A stretch of DNA of 64,000 bases from NCBI RefSeq assembly GCF_014208045.1, contig NZ_JACHML010000001.1, positions 992,001 to 1,056,000 of the forward strand, read 5' to 3'. This stretch comes from Microbacterium thalassium (GTDB taxonomy: Bacteria > Actinomycetota > Actinomycetes > Actinomycetales > Microbacteriaceae). Position 1 is the first letter of the stretch. Each line of letters opens with the position of its first letter. Positions 35,234-46,370 of this stretch are shown here, one piece after another. Made by a program: the position numbers and the translations under genes. Below the pieces are notes generated by a model. That model made no database searches. It was not told where the DNA came from and saw nothing but the letters and a program-made list of their open reading frames with translations.

Positions 35234-36661
35234 TCACGGATTGAGCGCGACGTACTTCTCCTCCAGGAACTCGAGGATGCCCTCCGAGCCGCCCTCGCGA
35301 CCGAGCCCGCTCTGCTTCGTGCCGCCGAACGGCGCAGCGGGGTCGCTGAGCACGCCGCGGTTCACGGCGACCATGCCGGCGTCCACGCGCAGGGCGGTCC
35401 GGAGGGCGAGCTCCTCGGGGCCGAAGACGTAGGCGACCAGTCCGAACTCGGTGTCATTGGCCATGCGGACCGCCTCGTCGACCGACTCGTAGCGCACGAC
35501 GGCGGTGACCGGCCCGAAGATCTCGCGCCTGGTGATCGTGTCGCCGTGGGTGACGCCGTCGATGAGCGTCGGGTCGATGAAGGCGCCTTCGGCGTGACTG
35601 CCGCCGCCGCTGACGAGGCGGGCACCTTCACCGACGGCGGTTCGCACCAGTTCGGCGACCTTGTCGCGCTCGGCGACCGACACGAGCGCACCGAGCGTGT
35701 TGGCCTGGTCGAGCCCCGAGCCCGTCCGGACCTCGCCGAGCCGGGCCGACATCTCCGCCACGAAGGCGTCGTGGACGCTGTCGTGCACGTAGAAGCGATT
35801 CGCGGCCGTGCACGCGGATCCGCCGTTGCGCATCTTCGCGATCATGGCGCCGTCCACCGCCTGCGCGATGTCGGCGCCGGGGAGCACGATGACGGGTGCA
35901 TTGCCCCCGAGCTCCATCGATGCGCTCACGACGGTGTCGGCGCACTCCTTGAGCAGCTCGCGGCCGACCTCGGTCGATCCGGTGAACGACAGCTTCCGCA
36001 CGGCAGGGTGGGCGAGCATTCCCGCCACGAGGGGTCCGGTGGGAACCGGCGTGACGAGGTTGACCACGCCGCGCGGGACGCCCGCGCGCTCGAGGACGTC
36101 CACCATGTAGGCGGCCGTCAGAGGCGTCTCACGTGCGGGCTTCAGGATCGTCGTGCAGCCGGCCGCGAGGGCCGGGCCGAGCTTGCGCGTGGCCATGGCG
36201 GCAGGGAAGTTCCACGGTGTGATGAGGAGCGCGACGCCCATCGGCTGTCGGGCGACGACGATCCGCTTGTCGCCGGCGGGCGACAGGCGGAAGTCGCCCG
36301 GGACCCGGACCGCCTCCTCGGCGAACCAGCGGAAGAACTCGGTCGCGTAGGTCGCCTCGGCCAGCGCGTCGGGCCAGGCCTTGCCGTTCTCGCGCACCAT
36401 GATCTCCGCGAACCGCTCCCGCTCGGCCCGAAGGATCTCGAAGGCGCGGTACAGGATCTCGGACCGCGCGCGTGGGCTCGTGGACGACCAGGCGGGGAAG
36501 GCGGCCTCCGCCGCCTCGACCGCAGCCGCGCAGTCCTCCGCGGTGGCGGCCGCGAACTGCGCGATCGTCTCGCCGGCGGCCGGGTCGATCACCGGGAACG
36601 TGCCGCCGTCGGCGCCGTCGCGCCACGCGCCGTCGATGTACAGCTGGGTGAAGAGCGTCAT
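35234..36661 (-). CDS. Aldehyde dehydrogenase, succinate-semialdehyde-dehydrogenase-like
   Basis: This 475-aa NAD(P)-dependent enzyme oxidises an aldehyde to an acid. NAD-site WNFPAAMATRKLGPALAAG is near residue 150, the general base Glu is in MELGGNAP near 250 and the catalytic Cys is in GGSACTAANRF near 283. Ser-Ala replaces the usual Gly-Gln before the Cys. The length and the GGSACTAANRF pattern fit the GabD branch. It is the third gene of a three-gene operon with Ldh2-type and Fe-type dehydrogenases, so it may oxidise the aldehyde made by one of them. Confidence 0.85.
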   Translation of the reverse strand: MTLFTQLYIDGAWRDGADGGTFPVIDPAAGETIAQFAAATAEDCAAAVEAAEAAFPAWSSTSPRARSEILYRAFEILRAERERFAEIMVRENGKAWPDALAEATYATEFFRWFAEEAVRVPGDFRLSPAGDKRIVVARQPMGVALLITPWNFPAAMATRKLGPALAAGCTTILKPARETPLTAAYMVDVLERAGVPRGVVNLVTPVPTGPLVAGMLAHPAVRKLSFTGSTEVGRELLKECADTVVSASMELGGNAPVIVLPGADIAQAVDGAMIAKMRNGGSACTAANRFYVHDSVHDAFVAEMSARLGEVRTGSGLDQANTLGALVSVAERDKVAELVRTAVGEGARLVSGGGSHAEGAFIDPTLIDGVTHGDTITRREIFGPVTAVVRYESVDEAVRMANDTEFGLVAYVFGPEELALRTALRVDAGMVAVNRGVLSDPAAPFGGTKQSGLGREGGSEGILEFLEEKYVALNP

Positions 36662-36667
36662 GAGGTC

Positions 36668-37909
36668 CTATGCCTTCGTCGGGGGGTTGTCTGCGAGCGC
36701 GGCGCGGTCGCCCGCGATGGCCGCGTCGACGATGCGCCGCAGGAACGTCGCGTCGGCGGTGACCGGCGCGATCTGGACGAGCCGGCGCACCTGGAGCGTG
36801 AGGTCGACGATGCCCGGCGCGTCCTGCGGGCGGATGCCGAGATCGGCGAGGGATCCGGGCAGGTCCACGCGCGCGCACAGCGCCGCGATGGCGTCCACCG
36901 TGCCCTGCGCGCGCCGGGCGGGATCGTCCTCGGCGGGGAGGCCGAGGGCGTCGCCCAGCCGGGCCAGCCGGGGCACCGTCGCGGGCAGACACGCCTGCAG
37001 GACGTACGGGAGCAGCGTCCCCGTGCCCAGCCCGTGGGGGGTGTGCGTCATCGCGCCGACGGGGTACTGGATCGCATGGCTCAGATGCGTGCCCGCGGCG
37101 CCGAACGCCATACCCGCCAGCAGGCTGCCGTGGGCCATGTCGGCTCGGGCCCCGCGATCCCCCGGATCGGCGAGCGCCGCCGGGAGCGCGGAGTGGATGA
37201 GGCCCGCGGCCTCCAACGACAGCACGTCGGTCAGTGCATTGCGCCCCACGAAGACCGGGAGCGCCCCGCCGAGGTCGACCGGCAGCGCAGCGGCGGTGAA
37301 CGATTCGACGGCGTGGACGAAGGCGTCGATGCCCGCGTGTGCGGTGACGGAGGGTGGGGCGCCCAGCGTCAGCTCCGGATCCACGAAGGCGGCGCGCGGG
37401 ATCAGGTGCGGACTGGAGATTCCGACCTTGAGCTCCCGGTCCGGGTCCGAGACCACCGCCACGGGTGTGACCTCCGATCCGGTTCCCGCGGTGGTCGGCA
37501 CCGCGACCAGTGGCACGACCGGGCCGGGCACGGCGTTCTCGCCGTAATAGCCGTCCAGGTCGCCGCCGTGGCTGACCAGGAGGGCGACGAGCTTGGCCGC
37601 GTCGAGCGCGCTTCCACCGCCGTAGCCGATGACGACGTCGGGTCCGAAGCGGGCCGCCGCCCGCCCGGCGTCGTGGACGACGGGCACGGGCAACTCCGGC
37701 GGGACCTCGGTGTGGATGTGCGTCGCGACCCCGGCCGCTTCCAGAGCCTCGACCGTCTCGGCGAACGCGGGCGTGGTCGCCAGGAACGGATCGGCGACCA
37801 CGAAGGCGCGTCGCCCGATCGCGGCCGTCGCAGTGGCGATGCCCGCGCGCACGCCGTAGCCGAAGCGGACATCGGACGGGAGGCGCAGGATCCCCAGCGC
37901 GCCGGTCAT
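36668..37909 (-). CDS. Iron-containing alcohol dehydrogenase family protein
   Basis: This 413-aa protein has the NAD-binding GYGGGSALDAAKLVALL near residue 92, the segment PTTAGTGSEVTP near 135 and metal-ligand His residues in GIDAFVHAVES near 195 and THTPHGLG near 275. It belongs to the Fe-ADH superfamily, whose members reduce or oxidise short alcohols, lactaldehyde or maleylacetate. Maleylacetate reductases are shorter, so an alcohol dehydrogenase role is preferred. Its start overlaps the stop of the Ldh2 gene. Confidence 0.83.
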   Translation of the reverse strand: MTGALGILRLPSDVRFGYGVRAGIATATAAIGRRAFVVADPFLATTPAFAETVEALEAAGVATHIHTEVPPELPVPVVHDAGRAAARFGPDVVIGYGGGSALDAAKLVALLVSHGGDLDGYYGENAVPGPVVPLVAVPTTAGTGSEVTPVAVVSDPDRELKVGISSPHLIPRAAFVDPELTLGAPPSVTAHAGIDAFVHAVESFTAAALPVDLGGALPVFVGRNALTDVLSLEAAGLIHSALPAALADPGDRGARADMAHGSLLAGMAFGAAGTHLSHAIQYPVGAMTHTPHGLGTGTLLPYVLQACLPATVPRLARLGDALGLPAEDDPARRAQGTVDAIAALCARVDLPGSLADLGIRPQDAPGIVDLTLQVRRLVQIAPVTADATFLRRIVDAAIAGDRAALADNPPTKA

Positions 37910-38961
37910 GCCGCCGGCCCCTCGCTGCGGCTCCCGACCTGGGCGGCGAGCTCCTCGAGCGTGGCCCACACGTCCTCGCCGATGTCGAATCCGTCCCTCA
38001 GCGCAGCGGCTCTGGCCGCGCGGGCCCTGTCGCCCGGCACGGTCACCGCGGCGCCGTCGACGCCGCTCTCGCGCAGCTGCTCGACGTAGTCGCCGAGCGC
38101 GGTCGACGGCGGCGCCTCCCCGAAGACGCTCGGATCGATCAGCATGAGGATGTCGCCTTTCGTCGTGCTCGACGTCGTGTCGAGGGTGCCGTGGACGTCG
38201 CGGCCGTAGGCGGTGCCCGTGAGGGCGCCGACCAGCGCGCCGAGCGTGACGCCGAGGGCGTAGCCCTTGGCGCCGCCGAACGGCGAGATCGCCCCGTGCG
38301 CGGCGGCCGCGGCGTCCGTCGTGGGGCGGCCGGCGGAGTCGACGGCCCACCCGTCGGGGAGCGCCTCGCCGCGCGCCGCGTAGTCGAGGATCTTCCCCGC
38401 CGACACCGACGCGGTCGACATGTCCAGGATGATGTCGCCGTCCGGCGCCGGGATCCCCGCGCCGAGGGGGTTCGTGCCGACCAGCGCGCCGGCGCCGCCC
38501 CACGGGTGCACCAGACCCTCGGTGGACGTCAGGACGATCGCGATGAGCCCCTCGCCCGCCGCCTTCTCCACGTACGGCGAGAGCATTCCGAGGTGATGGG
38601 TCCGGTGCATCGCGGCGATGGCGACGCCCGTCTCGGCGGCGCGGGCGGCGAGCAGGTCCATCGCGCGGTAGGCGATCACCGGCCCGAGGCCGTTCCTGCC
38701 GTCGACGACGAGCGCGCCCGAGGCGGCCCAGGTGAACTCCGGCTCGGCGGCGGGGGAGATCAGCCCGACCCGGATGCGCTCGGCGAGCACCGTCATGCGG
38801 CGCAGGCCGTGAGAGGCATGACCGCGCATGTCCGCCTCGACGAGGTGCCGTGCCTGGACCGTCGCGTCCGCCTCGGGGACCCCCAGCCCCGCGAGCACGA
38901 GCGCCGCCAGGCGCGTGGCCTCGTCGGCGTCCGTGCGACGCCTCCCGCCATGACCGTCCAT
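37906..38961 (-). CDS. Ldh2/malate-type NAD(P)-dependent dehydrogenase
   Basis: This 351-aa enzyme of the L-sulfolactate/malate (Ldh2) family has LVEADMRGHASHGLRRM near residue 42, the active-site His in RTHHLGMLSPYVEKA near 120 and the NAD-site segment VGTNPLGAGIPAP near 162. These enzymes oxidise 2-hydroxy acids such as malate, ureidoglycolate or sulfolactate, or reduce cyclic imino acids. ATG 38961 has AGGAGGTG just upstream. It heads a three-gene operon and is divergent from the IclR gene, only 57 bp away, so shared control is likely. Confidence 0.82.
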   Translation of the reverse strand: MDGHGGRRRTDADEATRLAALVLAGLGVPEADATVQARHLVEADMRGHASHGLRRMTVLAERIRVGLISPAAEPEFTWAASGALVVDGRNGLGPVIAYRAMDLLAARAAETGVAIAAMHRTHHLGMLSPYVEKAAGEGLIAIVLTSTEGLVHPWGGAGALVGTNPLGAGIPAPDGDIILDMSTASVSAGKILDYAARGEALPDGWAVDSAGRPTTDAAAAAHGAISPFGGAKGYALGVTLGALVGALTGTAYGRDVHGTLDTTSSTTKGDILMLIDPSVFGEAPPSTALGDYVEQLRESGVDGAAVTVPGDRARAARAAALRDGFDIGEDVWATLEELAAQVGSRSEGPAA

Positions 38962-39003
38962 CGCCACCTCCTCGTGTTCGTCCACCCACATTCTCGGCAC
39001 CCG

Positions 39004-39009
39004 TATGAT
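39004..39009 (+). promoter_or_regulatory. -10 element of a leaderless IclR transcript
   Basis: TATGAT ends 9 nt before the IclR start codon and the only GGAG-like sequence touches the ATG. Transcription starting 7-10 nt after this hexamer would begin at or next to the A of ATG. That is the usual geometry of leaderless actinobacterial genes. Confidence 0.5.
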
Positions 39010-39018
39010 CGTCGGGAG

Positions 39019-39792
39019 ATGTCCGGTCCCGACCAGCAGGACGCCACCAGCTCGCTGCGCCGAGCCCTCGCGCTCCTCGATGCCTTCAGCGCCGACCATC
39101 CCGAGATGTCGATCCGGGAGCTGTCGGCGCGTTCGGGCGTGTCCCGGTCGACGGCGCACCGGCTGTCGGTCGAGCTCGTCGAGTGGGGTGCTCTCGAGCG
39201 CTCGCCCCGCGGGCTGCGCCTCGGCACCAAGCTGTTCGAGCTCGGCACCCTCGCCCCGACGCACGCGACGCTGCGCGACGTCTCGGGTCCCTACCTGCAC
39301 ACGCTCCACGAGGTGACGCAGCTCACCGCGAACCTCGCCGTCCGCGACGGCGACGAGATCGTGTATCTCGAGAAGATCAACACGCGAGGGCTCACCGTGC
39401 CGCACACGCGGCTCGGCGGCCGCGGAACGCTGCATGCGACGGCCCTGGGCAAGGCGATCCTCGCGTTCGCCGGCACGGGCGACGACGACGTCGACGCACT
39501 GGAGCCCACGATGCGCGCGCTGACGTCGAAGACGCTCACCGACGTCGAGTCGCTGCGACGCGAGCTGCGACAGGCGCGCGGGGAGAAGGTCGCCTACGAC
39601 GTGGAGGAGTCGCAGCTCGGCCTGTTCTGCGTCGCCGCGCCGGTGCTCGACCGCCAGGGCCGGGCGATCGCGGCGGTCTCGGTCACCGGGGCGACCGCGC
39701 TGTCGCAGGCGCAGCGCTTCGCGCCGACCGTCATCGCGACCGCCTTCGCGATCTCACGGCAGCTGAACGCACCTCGCACGCGGGCACGCTGA
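39019..39792 (+). CDS. IclR-family transcriptional regulator
   Basis: This 257-aa protein has an N-terminal winged helix (residues about 10-70, including RELSARSGVSRSTAHRLSVE) and an effector domain with the conserved GRGTLHATALGKAILAF near residue 135. The local divergent promoter with the Ldh2 gene suggests control of the Ldh2-FeADH-ALDH operon. It is shorter than the IclR protein at 8423-9325 and not close to it. The stop is 11 bp from the convergent metallo-beta-lactamase-fold gene. Confidence 0.83.
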   Translation: MSGPDQQDATSSLRRALALLDAFSADHPEMSIRELSARSGVSRSTAHRLSVELVEWGALERSPRGLRLGTKLFELGTLAPTHATLRDVSGPYLHTLHEVTQLTANLAVRDGDEIVYLEKINTRGLTVPHTRLGGRGTLHATALGKAILAFAGTGDDDVDALEPTMRALTSKTLTDVESLRRELRQARGEKVAYDVEESQLGLFCVAAPVLDRQGRAIAAVSVTGATALSQAQRFAPTVIATAFAISRQLNAPRTRAR

Positions 39793-39803
39793 CCGCGCGT
39801 CGG

Positions 39804-40802
39804 TCACCCGACCTCGACGATGTCGAGATCCTCCGGGACGACGACGTCGATCGACGTGGCCGGGATGAGCCCCTTCCAGTGGGTGCGGGACAGACGCGAG
39901 GGCGCGAGATGATTCAGCACGAGCCGCCGCACGCCCGCCTCCTCGGCGATGCGGACGGCGTCCTCTGGCGATGTGTGGGCACGACGGTGGTGGCCCACGA
40001 TGGATCGCACCTCCGGGGTCCAGCCCTCCTCGGGGCCGTAGGCCCGTTCGAGCGAGCCGAAGTCAAGGGCCTCGTGCACGAGCACGTCCGCGCCGCGGGC
40101 GAGTCGCACGAGGTTGGAGCTGGGGCCGGTGTCGCCGGACACGACCGCGGAGCCGTACGCGCTGTCGATGCGGAAGGCGAACGCGGGCGCGGTGGGGAAG
40201 TGGTCGACGAGGGTCGCCGAGATCGTCACGTCGTCGCCGCGGTGGACGACGACGGGGTCCATCGACGGGTGACTGGCGGTCACTGCGTCGAAGCCGACCT
40301 CGTCGGGAACGGGGATCTCGCGGGGCTCGAACCAGGTCAGCGGCGATGGTCGGAGGGTGTCGAACGCGCGGTCGTTCAGATCGTTCGCGAACGCCGACAC
40401 CAGGCGTCGCATCGTCTCGTCGATCCCCGGCATGGGAGCGTGCGGCGTGATGACCGTCGGCTCCTCGCGGGCGAGCTCCCACAGCCGGGGCAGCACACCG
40501 GTCGCCGGGCCGATGACGGGGATCGTGCGCGCGGGCGGCAGCGGGAGACGCCACATCGAGAAGAGCATGATCCCGGGCAGGTCCACGAGGTGGTCCGAGT
40601 GCATGTGCGTGATCAGAACCGTCTCGAGGGCGTCCGCCGGGAAACCGGCGAGTACCAGCTGGCGGCCGGCTCCGTAGCCCGCGTCGACGAGGTGGACGCG
40701 GCCGTCGACCTCGATGGCCGTCGCGACGCCCGAGCGCACGGTGCCGTCCTCACGGCGGCCCCACCCGGGACCCCCTGCCGTTCCGAGCGTGATGACGCGC
40801 AT
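39804..40802 (-). CDS. Metallo-beta-lactamase-fold hydrolase (RNase Z/arylsulfatase-like branch)
   Basis: This 332-aa protein has the zinc-binding motif THMHSDHLVDLPG near residue 65, SGDTGPSSN near 222 with a metal-bridging Asp, and late His residues in GHHRRAHTSPEDAVRIAEEA. The pattern fits the RNase Z-like branch, whose bacterial members also include lactonases and phosphodiesterases. The ATG at 40802 lies 7 nt after GGAGG; two upstream in-frame ATGs are less well placed. It is downstream of a GntR gene on the same strand and may hydrolyse a lactone in the pathway. Confidence 0.78.
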   Translation of the reverse strand: MRVITLGTAGGPGWGRREDGTVRSGVATAIEVDGRVHLVDAGYGAGRQLVLAGFPADALETVLITHMHSDHLVDLPGIMLFSMWRLPLPPARTIPVIGPATGVLPRLWELAREEPTVITPHAPMPGIDETMRRLVSAFANDLNDRAFDTLRPSPLTWFEPREIPVPDEVGFDAVTASHPSMDPVVVHRGDDVTISATLVDHFPTAPAFAFRIDSAYGSAVVSGDTGPSSNLVRLARGADVLVHEALDFGSLERAYGPEEGWTPEVRSIVGHHRRAHTSPEDAVRIAEEAGVRRLVLNHLAPSRLSRTHWKGLIPATSIDVVVPEDLDIVEVG

Positions 40803-40898
40803 GCCCATGCCTCCCATGGAGCCACACGACCTCGTGACGGGTCAGCCGGCATCCCGAAGGGCGGGACGCCGAAGCAGACGCAAGGGGAGCGGCGCCGG

Positions 40899-41549
40899 CT
40901 ACTCGAGTTGGTGGAGCACCGCGATGATGCCCTCGAGGTGATGGCGCGTAGCGGCCTCGGCGCCGTCGGGATCGTGCGCGACCACGGCGTCGATGATCGC
41001 CGCGTGTTCCGGGGCGGAGACAGCGGCGCGACCGGGGTGCAGGGCGAGCCGGAACTGATGCCGCGCCGACTGGGCGCGGAGCCGTTCGAGCAGCTGGACG
41101 GCCGTCGCATGCGCACTGATCTCGCGAAGCCGCTCGTCGAGCTGGTGGTTCAGGCGCGAGTACTGGAGGAGCTGCCCGGTCTCGACCGACTCGATGATCT
41201 CGGCACGCAGCTGCCGCAGCTCGTCGGCCTCCGCGTCCGTGATGAGCTCGGCGGCCTTCCGGGCGCACAGCGACTCGAGCCCGATGCGCACCTCGACGAT
41301 CTCGACCGCCTCGGCGACCGAGATGGATCGCACGCGCGCGCCCTTGTTGGGGAGCCGCTCCACAAGGCCTTCCCCCGACAGATGGAGGAGTGCCGTGCGC
41401 ACGGCTGCGCGCGAGACGCCGTACTCATCGCTGATGTCGGCTTCGATGAGCCGCTGATTCGGCGCATACTTCCCACCCAGGATCGCTTCACGGATCTGCT
41501 GGGTGAGATCGGCCCGGACGTCTTCGTCCGGGGCGGGTGAGGCACTCAC
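40899..41549 (-). CDS. GntR-family regulator with FCD domain
   Basis: This 216-aa protein has a winged helix (EYGVSRAAVRTALLHLSGEG near residue 43) and an FCD domain. GTG 41549 has AAAGGGGG 5 nt upstream. It resembles the other two GntR proteins in the window but is no closer to either by eye. It is divergent from the aldehyde dehydrogenase at 41774, with a 224-bp spacer holding TTTGTCGACGAT. It probably controls that gene and itself. Confidence 0.83.
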   Translation of the reverse strand: MSASPAPDEDVRADLTQQIREAILGGKYAPNQRLIEADISDEYGVSRAAVRTALLHLSGEGLVERLPNKGARVRSISVAEAVEIVEVRIGLESLCARKAAELITDAEADELRQLRAEIIESVETGQLLQYSRLNHQLDERLREISAHATAVQLLERLRAQSARHQFRLALHPGRAAVSAPEHAAIIDAVVAHDPDGAEAATRHHLEGIIAVLHQLE

Positions 41550-41590
41550 GCTGGCCCCCTTTCGTTCCCGAGGATAGCGCGATCGCACAT

Positions 41591-41602
41591 TTTGTCGACG
41601 AT
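41591..41602. promoter_or_regulatory. GntR-type operator candidate between GntR and aldehyde dehydrogenase genes
   Basis: TTTGTCGACGAT contains the near-palindrome TTGTCGACGA around a GTCGAC core and differs from the ATTGTCAACAAT box at three positions. It lies 42 bp upstream of the GntR start. The rest of the 224-bp spacer shows no convincing promoter. Confidence 0.45.
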
Positions 41603-41773
41603 TCTCGCGAGCATTCTGGCGATCATCTGTGCGCCGCCGGTGATGATGTCAGTCGTCCCGGAGCGTCCCGGACGCCGGGATGCGGGCTCGCCAGAACCAG
41701 GATCATCTGGCGGGATGGAGACAGCGACGGGTCGCATCGCTTTCGATGCGCCCCCACAGAGAGGTGGTATCGG

Positions 41774-43267
41774 ATGGCTCGCACAGTCACGGCCGCGGGA
41801 GTGCGGACAGGGTTGTTCATCGGCGGGGAGGAGCGGCTCACGGCCGACACCCTGAGGATCGCGGATCCCGGCAAGCCCGGCGTCATCGTCGGCGAGGCCG
41901 CGGCGGCTTCCGCTGAGGACGTCGCCGATGCGGTGGCGGCGGCGAACGCGGCGTTCCCGGCCTGGTCGGCGCTGTCGGCGCAGGAGCGCGCGGCGAAGAT
42001 GGCCGAGGCGATCGCCGGCATCGCGGACGACCGCGACGAGGACGCGGCGATCCTGTCGCAGGAGAACGGCAAGATCCGGATGGAGGGCTGGATCGACGCC
42101 CTCGTGTTCGAGATCCGCTGGAACCTGGCGCTCATGCTCGCCGACGAGGTCGACAAGGGGAAGGTGCTCGACCCCGCGCCGGGGATTCCGGTGTCCACCG
42201 AGGTGGCGTACCAGCCGCTGGGCGTGGTGACGGTGATCGTGCCGTTCAACTGGCCGATCGCGATCCTGGGCGCGGCTCTTCCGCACGCGCTGCTGGCGGG
42301 GAACACCGCGATCGTGAAGCCGCCGCCCTCGGCGCCGCTGGCCACCACCCGCGTCGTGCAGCGCGTGGCCGAGAAGCTGCCGCCGGGCGTGCTGAACGTC
42401 GTGACCGGCAAGGACGAGAACATGTCGGGTCTGATCCAGAACACCGACATCGCCAAGGTCTGCTTCACCGGATCGGTAGGCGGCGGCAAGCGCATGATGG
42501 AGATGGCCTCCAAGACCCTCACCCGCGTGACGCTGGAGCTGGGCGGCAACGACGCGGCGGTCTTCCTCGAAGACGCCGTCATCGACGACACCCACCTCGA
42601 CCGCCTGTACGCGGCGATCTTCGACACCACCGGCCAGATCTGCATGAACGCCAAGCGCGTCTTCGTCCATCGGTCGCGGATCGACGAGCTGGTGGACGGC
42701 CTCGACGCTCGACTGAAGAAGGTGGTCCTCGGGTACGGGCTGGACGAGGGAACCACGATGGGCCCGCTGCACCAGCCGGCGCAGAAGGCGTTCGTGGACG
42801 AGATCATCCAGGAGGCCAAGGACGCCGGCGCCGACGTGCGCGAATACGGCAGGCTCCCCCGCGGCGAGCTCAAGAAGGGCAACTTCGTCCGCCCCGCGCT
42901 GGTGATCGACCCCGACCTGGATCTGCGGGTCGTCACGCAGGAGCAGTTCGGTCCCGTGATCCCGATCATTCCGTTCGACACCGAAGGCGAAGCCGTCGCG
43001 CTGGCCAACGACACCTGGGGCGGCCTGTGCGGCAGCGTCTGGACCGGCGACCCGGGGGCCGCCCACCGTGTCGGATCGCAGCTGGTCTGCGGGTACGTCT
43101 GGGTCAACGACCACGGCGCCACCCGCCTGGACCTGCGCGCACCGTTCGGCGGCATGAAGCAGTCCGGCATCGGCCGCGAGCAGGGCATCGAGGGCGTCCG
43201 CGCCTTCCAGGACACCCGCGCCATCGCGACCATCGACCCCGAGGCGCTCGCCGCCCTGGCGCACTGA
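41774..43267 (+). CDS. Aldehyde dehydrogenase, probably aromatic-aldehyde oxidising (copy 1 of inverted pair)
   Basis: This 497-aa enzyme shows the NAD-site VIVPFNWPIAILGAALPHAL near residue 152, the base Glu in TLELGGND near 256 and the catalytic Cys in TTGQICMNAKRV near 290. It would oxidise an aldehyde such as vanillin or syringaldehyde to the acid used by the LigM-type enzymes. That substrate is inferred from context. It is over 90% identical by eye to the gene at 51868-53367 in opposite orientation, with long nucleotide stretches almost unchanged. Differences cluster near residues 130-138 and in the last 200 residues. A GAGAGGTGG site precedes the ATG. Confidence 0.85.
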   Translation: MARTVTAAGVRTGLFIGGEERLTADTLRIADPGKPGVIVGEAAAASAEDVADAVAAANAAFPAWSALSAQERAAKMAEAIAGIADDRDEDAAILSQENGKIRMEGWIDALVFEIRWNLALMLADEVDKGKVLDPAPGIPVSTEVAYQPLGVVTVIVPFNWPIAILGAALPHALLAGNTAIVKPPPSAPLATTRVVQRVAEKLPPGVLNVVTGKDENMSGLIQNTDIAKVCFTGSVGGGKRMMEMASKTLTRVTLELGGNDAAVFLEDAVIDDTHLDRLYAAIFDTTGQICMNAKRVFVHRSRIDELVDGLDARLKKVVLGYGLDEGTTMGPLHQPAQKAFVDEIIQEAKDAGADVREYGRLPRGELKKGNFVRPALVIDPDLDLRVVTQEQFGPVIPIIPFDTEGEAVALANDTWGGLCGSVWTGDPGAAHRVGSQLVCGYVWVNDHGATRLDLRAPFGGMKQSGIGREQGIEGVRAFQDTRAIATIDPEALAALAH

Positions 43268-43301
43268 CCCGGCGCTCCGGGCGCGGACGCGCGAAGCGGC
43301 C

Positions 43302-43922
43302 TCAGGAGGCTTCGGCGTCCGCGTCCGCGTTCGCGTCTACGTCCGGATACAGCCGGTCCACGAGCTCGAGGCCGCGGCGGGCCCAGCCGATCTCGCCCTT
43401 GGCGCGCTCGACCAGACCCTCGTACGCGAAGCGCTTGTACTCGATGGTGCGCTCCCGCTCGGCATCCGGGGTCACGGCGAGGCGGCGGACGAGCATGGGG
43501 TTCGAGAGCGCGTCGATGTGGTGCAGCTCGCCTTCGAACTGCTCCAGCTCGCTCTCCCACTCGGCGATGTGAGCCTCGAAGAAGCGGCGGGCATCGGCCG
43601 GTTCGGCCGCCTCGAGGTAGGCGGCCCGCAGATGGGCGGGGTCGCGCACCCGCTGGTAGGACAGCGGGCTGCGCATCCACGCGAGGAAGGCCTGCTCGCC
43701 GGCATCCGTCACGTGGTAGACGATGCGGGTGCCGCGCTCGCCGCGCGTCTGCTCCTCGGGCTCGATGAGCCCGTCGGCGTTCATCTTGCGCAGCTCGGGG
43801 TAGATCTGCGAGTCGGGGGCGTACCAGACGTGCCCGACCGACTGCGAGAACTGCTTCTGCAGGTCGTAGCCCGACAGCGGCCCCACGCGCAGGATCGCCA
43901 GGAGTGCGTAGCGCAGGCTCAT
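43302..43922 (-). CDS. PadR-family regulator
   Basis: This 206-aa protein has the N-terminal PadR winged helix (LRYALLAILRVGPLSGYDLQ, then SQIYPELRKMNADGLI) and a long C-terminal helical dimerisation region (Vir_Reg-type). It ends in an acidic tail of alternating Asp and Ala residues. PadR proteins classically sense phenolic acids and repress their detoxification genes. It lies between the aldehyde dehydrogenase gene and the demethylase operon. The perfect palindrome GTGACGTCAC sits 15 bp upstream of its start and is a likely autoregulatory site. Confidence 0.83.
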   Translation of the reverse strand: MSLRYALLAILRVGPLSGYDLQKQFSQSVGHVWYAPDSQIYPELRKMNADGLIEPEEQTRGERGTRIVYHVTDAGEQAFLAWMRSPLSYQRVRDPAHLRAAYLEAAEPADARRFFEAHIAEWESELEQFEGELHHIDALSNPMLVRRLAVTPDAERERTIEYKRFAYEGLVERAKGEIGWARRGLELVDRLYPDVDANADADAEAS

Positions 43923-43937
43923 CGGCGTCCCCCTTTC

Positions 43938-43947
43938 GTGACGTCAC
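43938..43947. promoter_or_regulatory. Perfect palindrome GTGACGTCAC upstream of padR-like gene
   Basis: A 10-bp perfect palindrome just before the PadR gene start, between it and the terminator of the upstream demethylase operon. It is a plausible operator. Confidence 0.45.
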
Positions 43948-43973
43948 ACGTTATCAACTGGCGGAAATGGTGC

Positions 43974-44009
43974 GGGGGAGGACGGACGCGCGCGCGTCCG
44001 CCCTCCCCC
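43974..44009 (-). terminator. Terminator of the metF-purU-demethylase operon
   Basis: GGGGGAGG/CCTCCCCC and CGGACGCG/CGCGTCCG form a 17-position stem with one mismatch and a 2-nt loop. It starts 11 nt after the demethylase stop codon. Confidence 0.8.
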
Positions 44010-44020
44010 GGGTCGGTGGG

Positions 44021-46367
<2,347 letters not shown>

Positions 46368-46370
46368 GGG

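Noticed and set aside
36668..37909. Maleylacetate reductase for a hydroxyquinol pathway
   Set aside because: The protein is longer than typical maleylacetate reductases and no hydroxyquinol dioxygenase is nearby. A general Fe-type alcohol dehydrogenase is the safer call.
35546..38089. Plus-strand open frame of 847 codons opposite the aldehyde and Fe alcohol dehydrogenase genes
   Set aside because: Antisense shadow. The minus strand has clear catalytic motifs and overlapping starts and stops; this frame has only low-complexity sequence.
41623..43947. Minus-strand frame of 774 codons across the aldehyde dehydrogenase gene
   Set aside because: Shadow frame; its mirror appears opposite the twin gene at 52481-53482, as expected for an antisense artefact of a duplicated gene.
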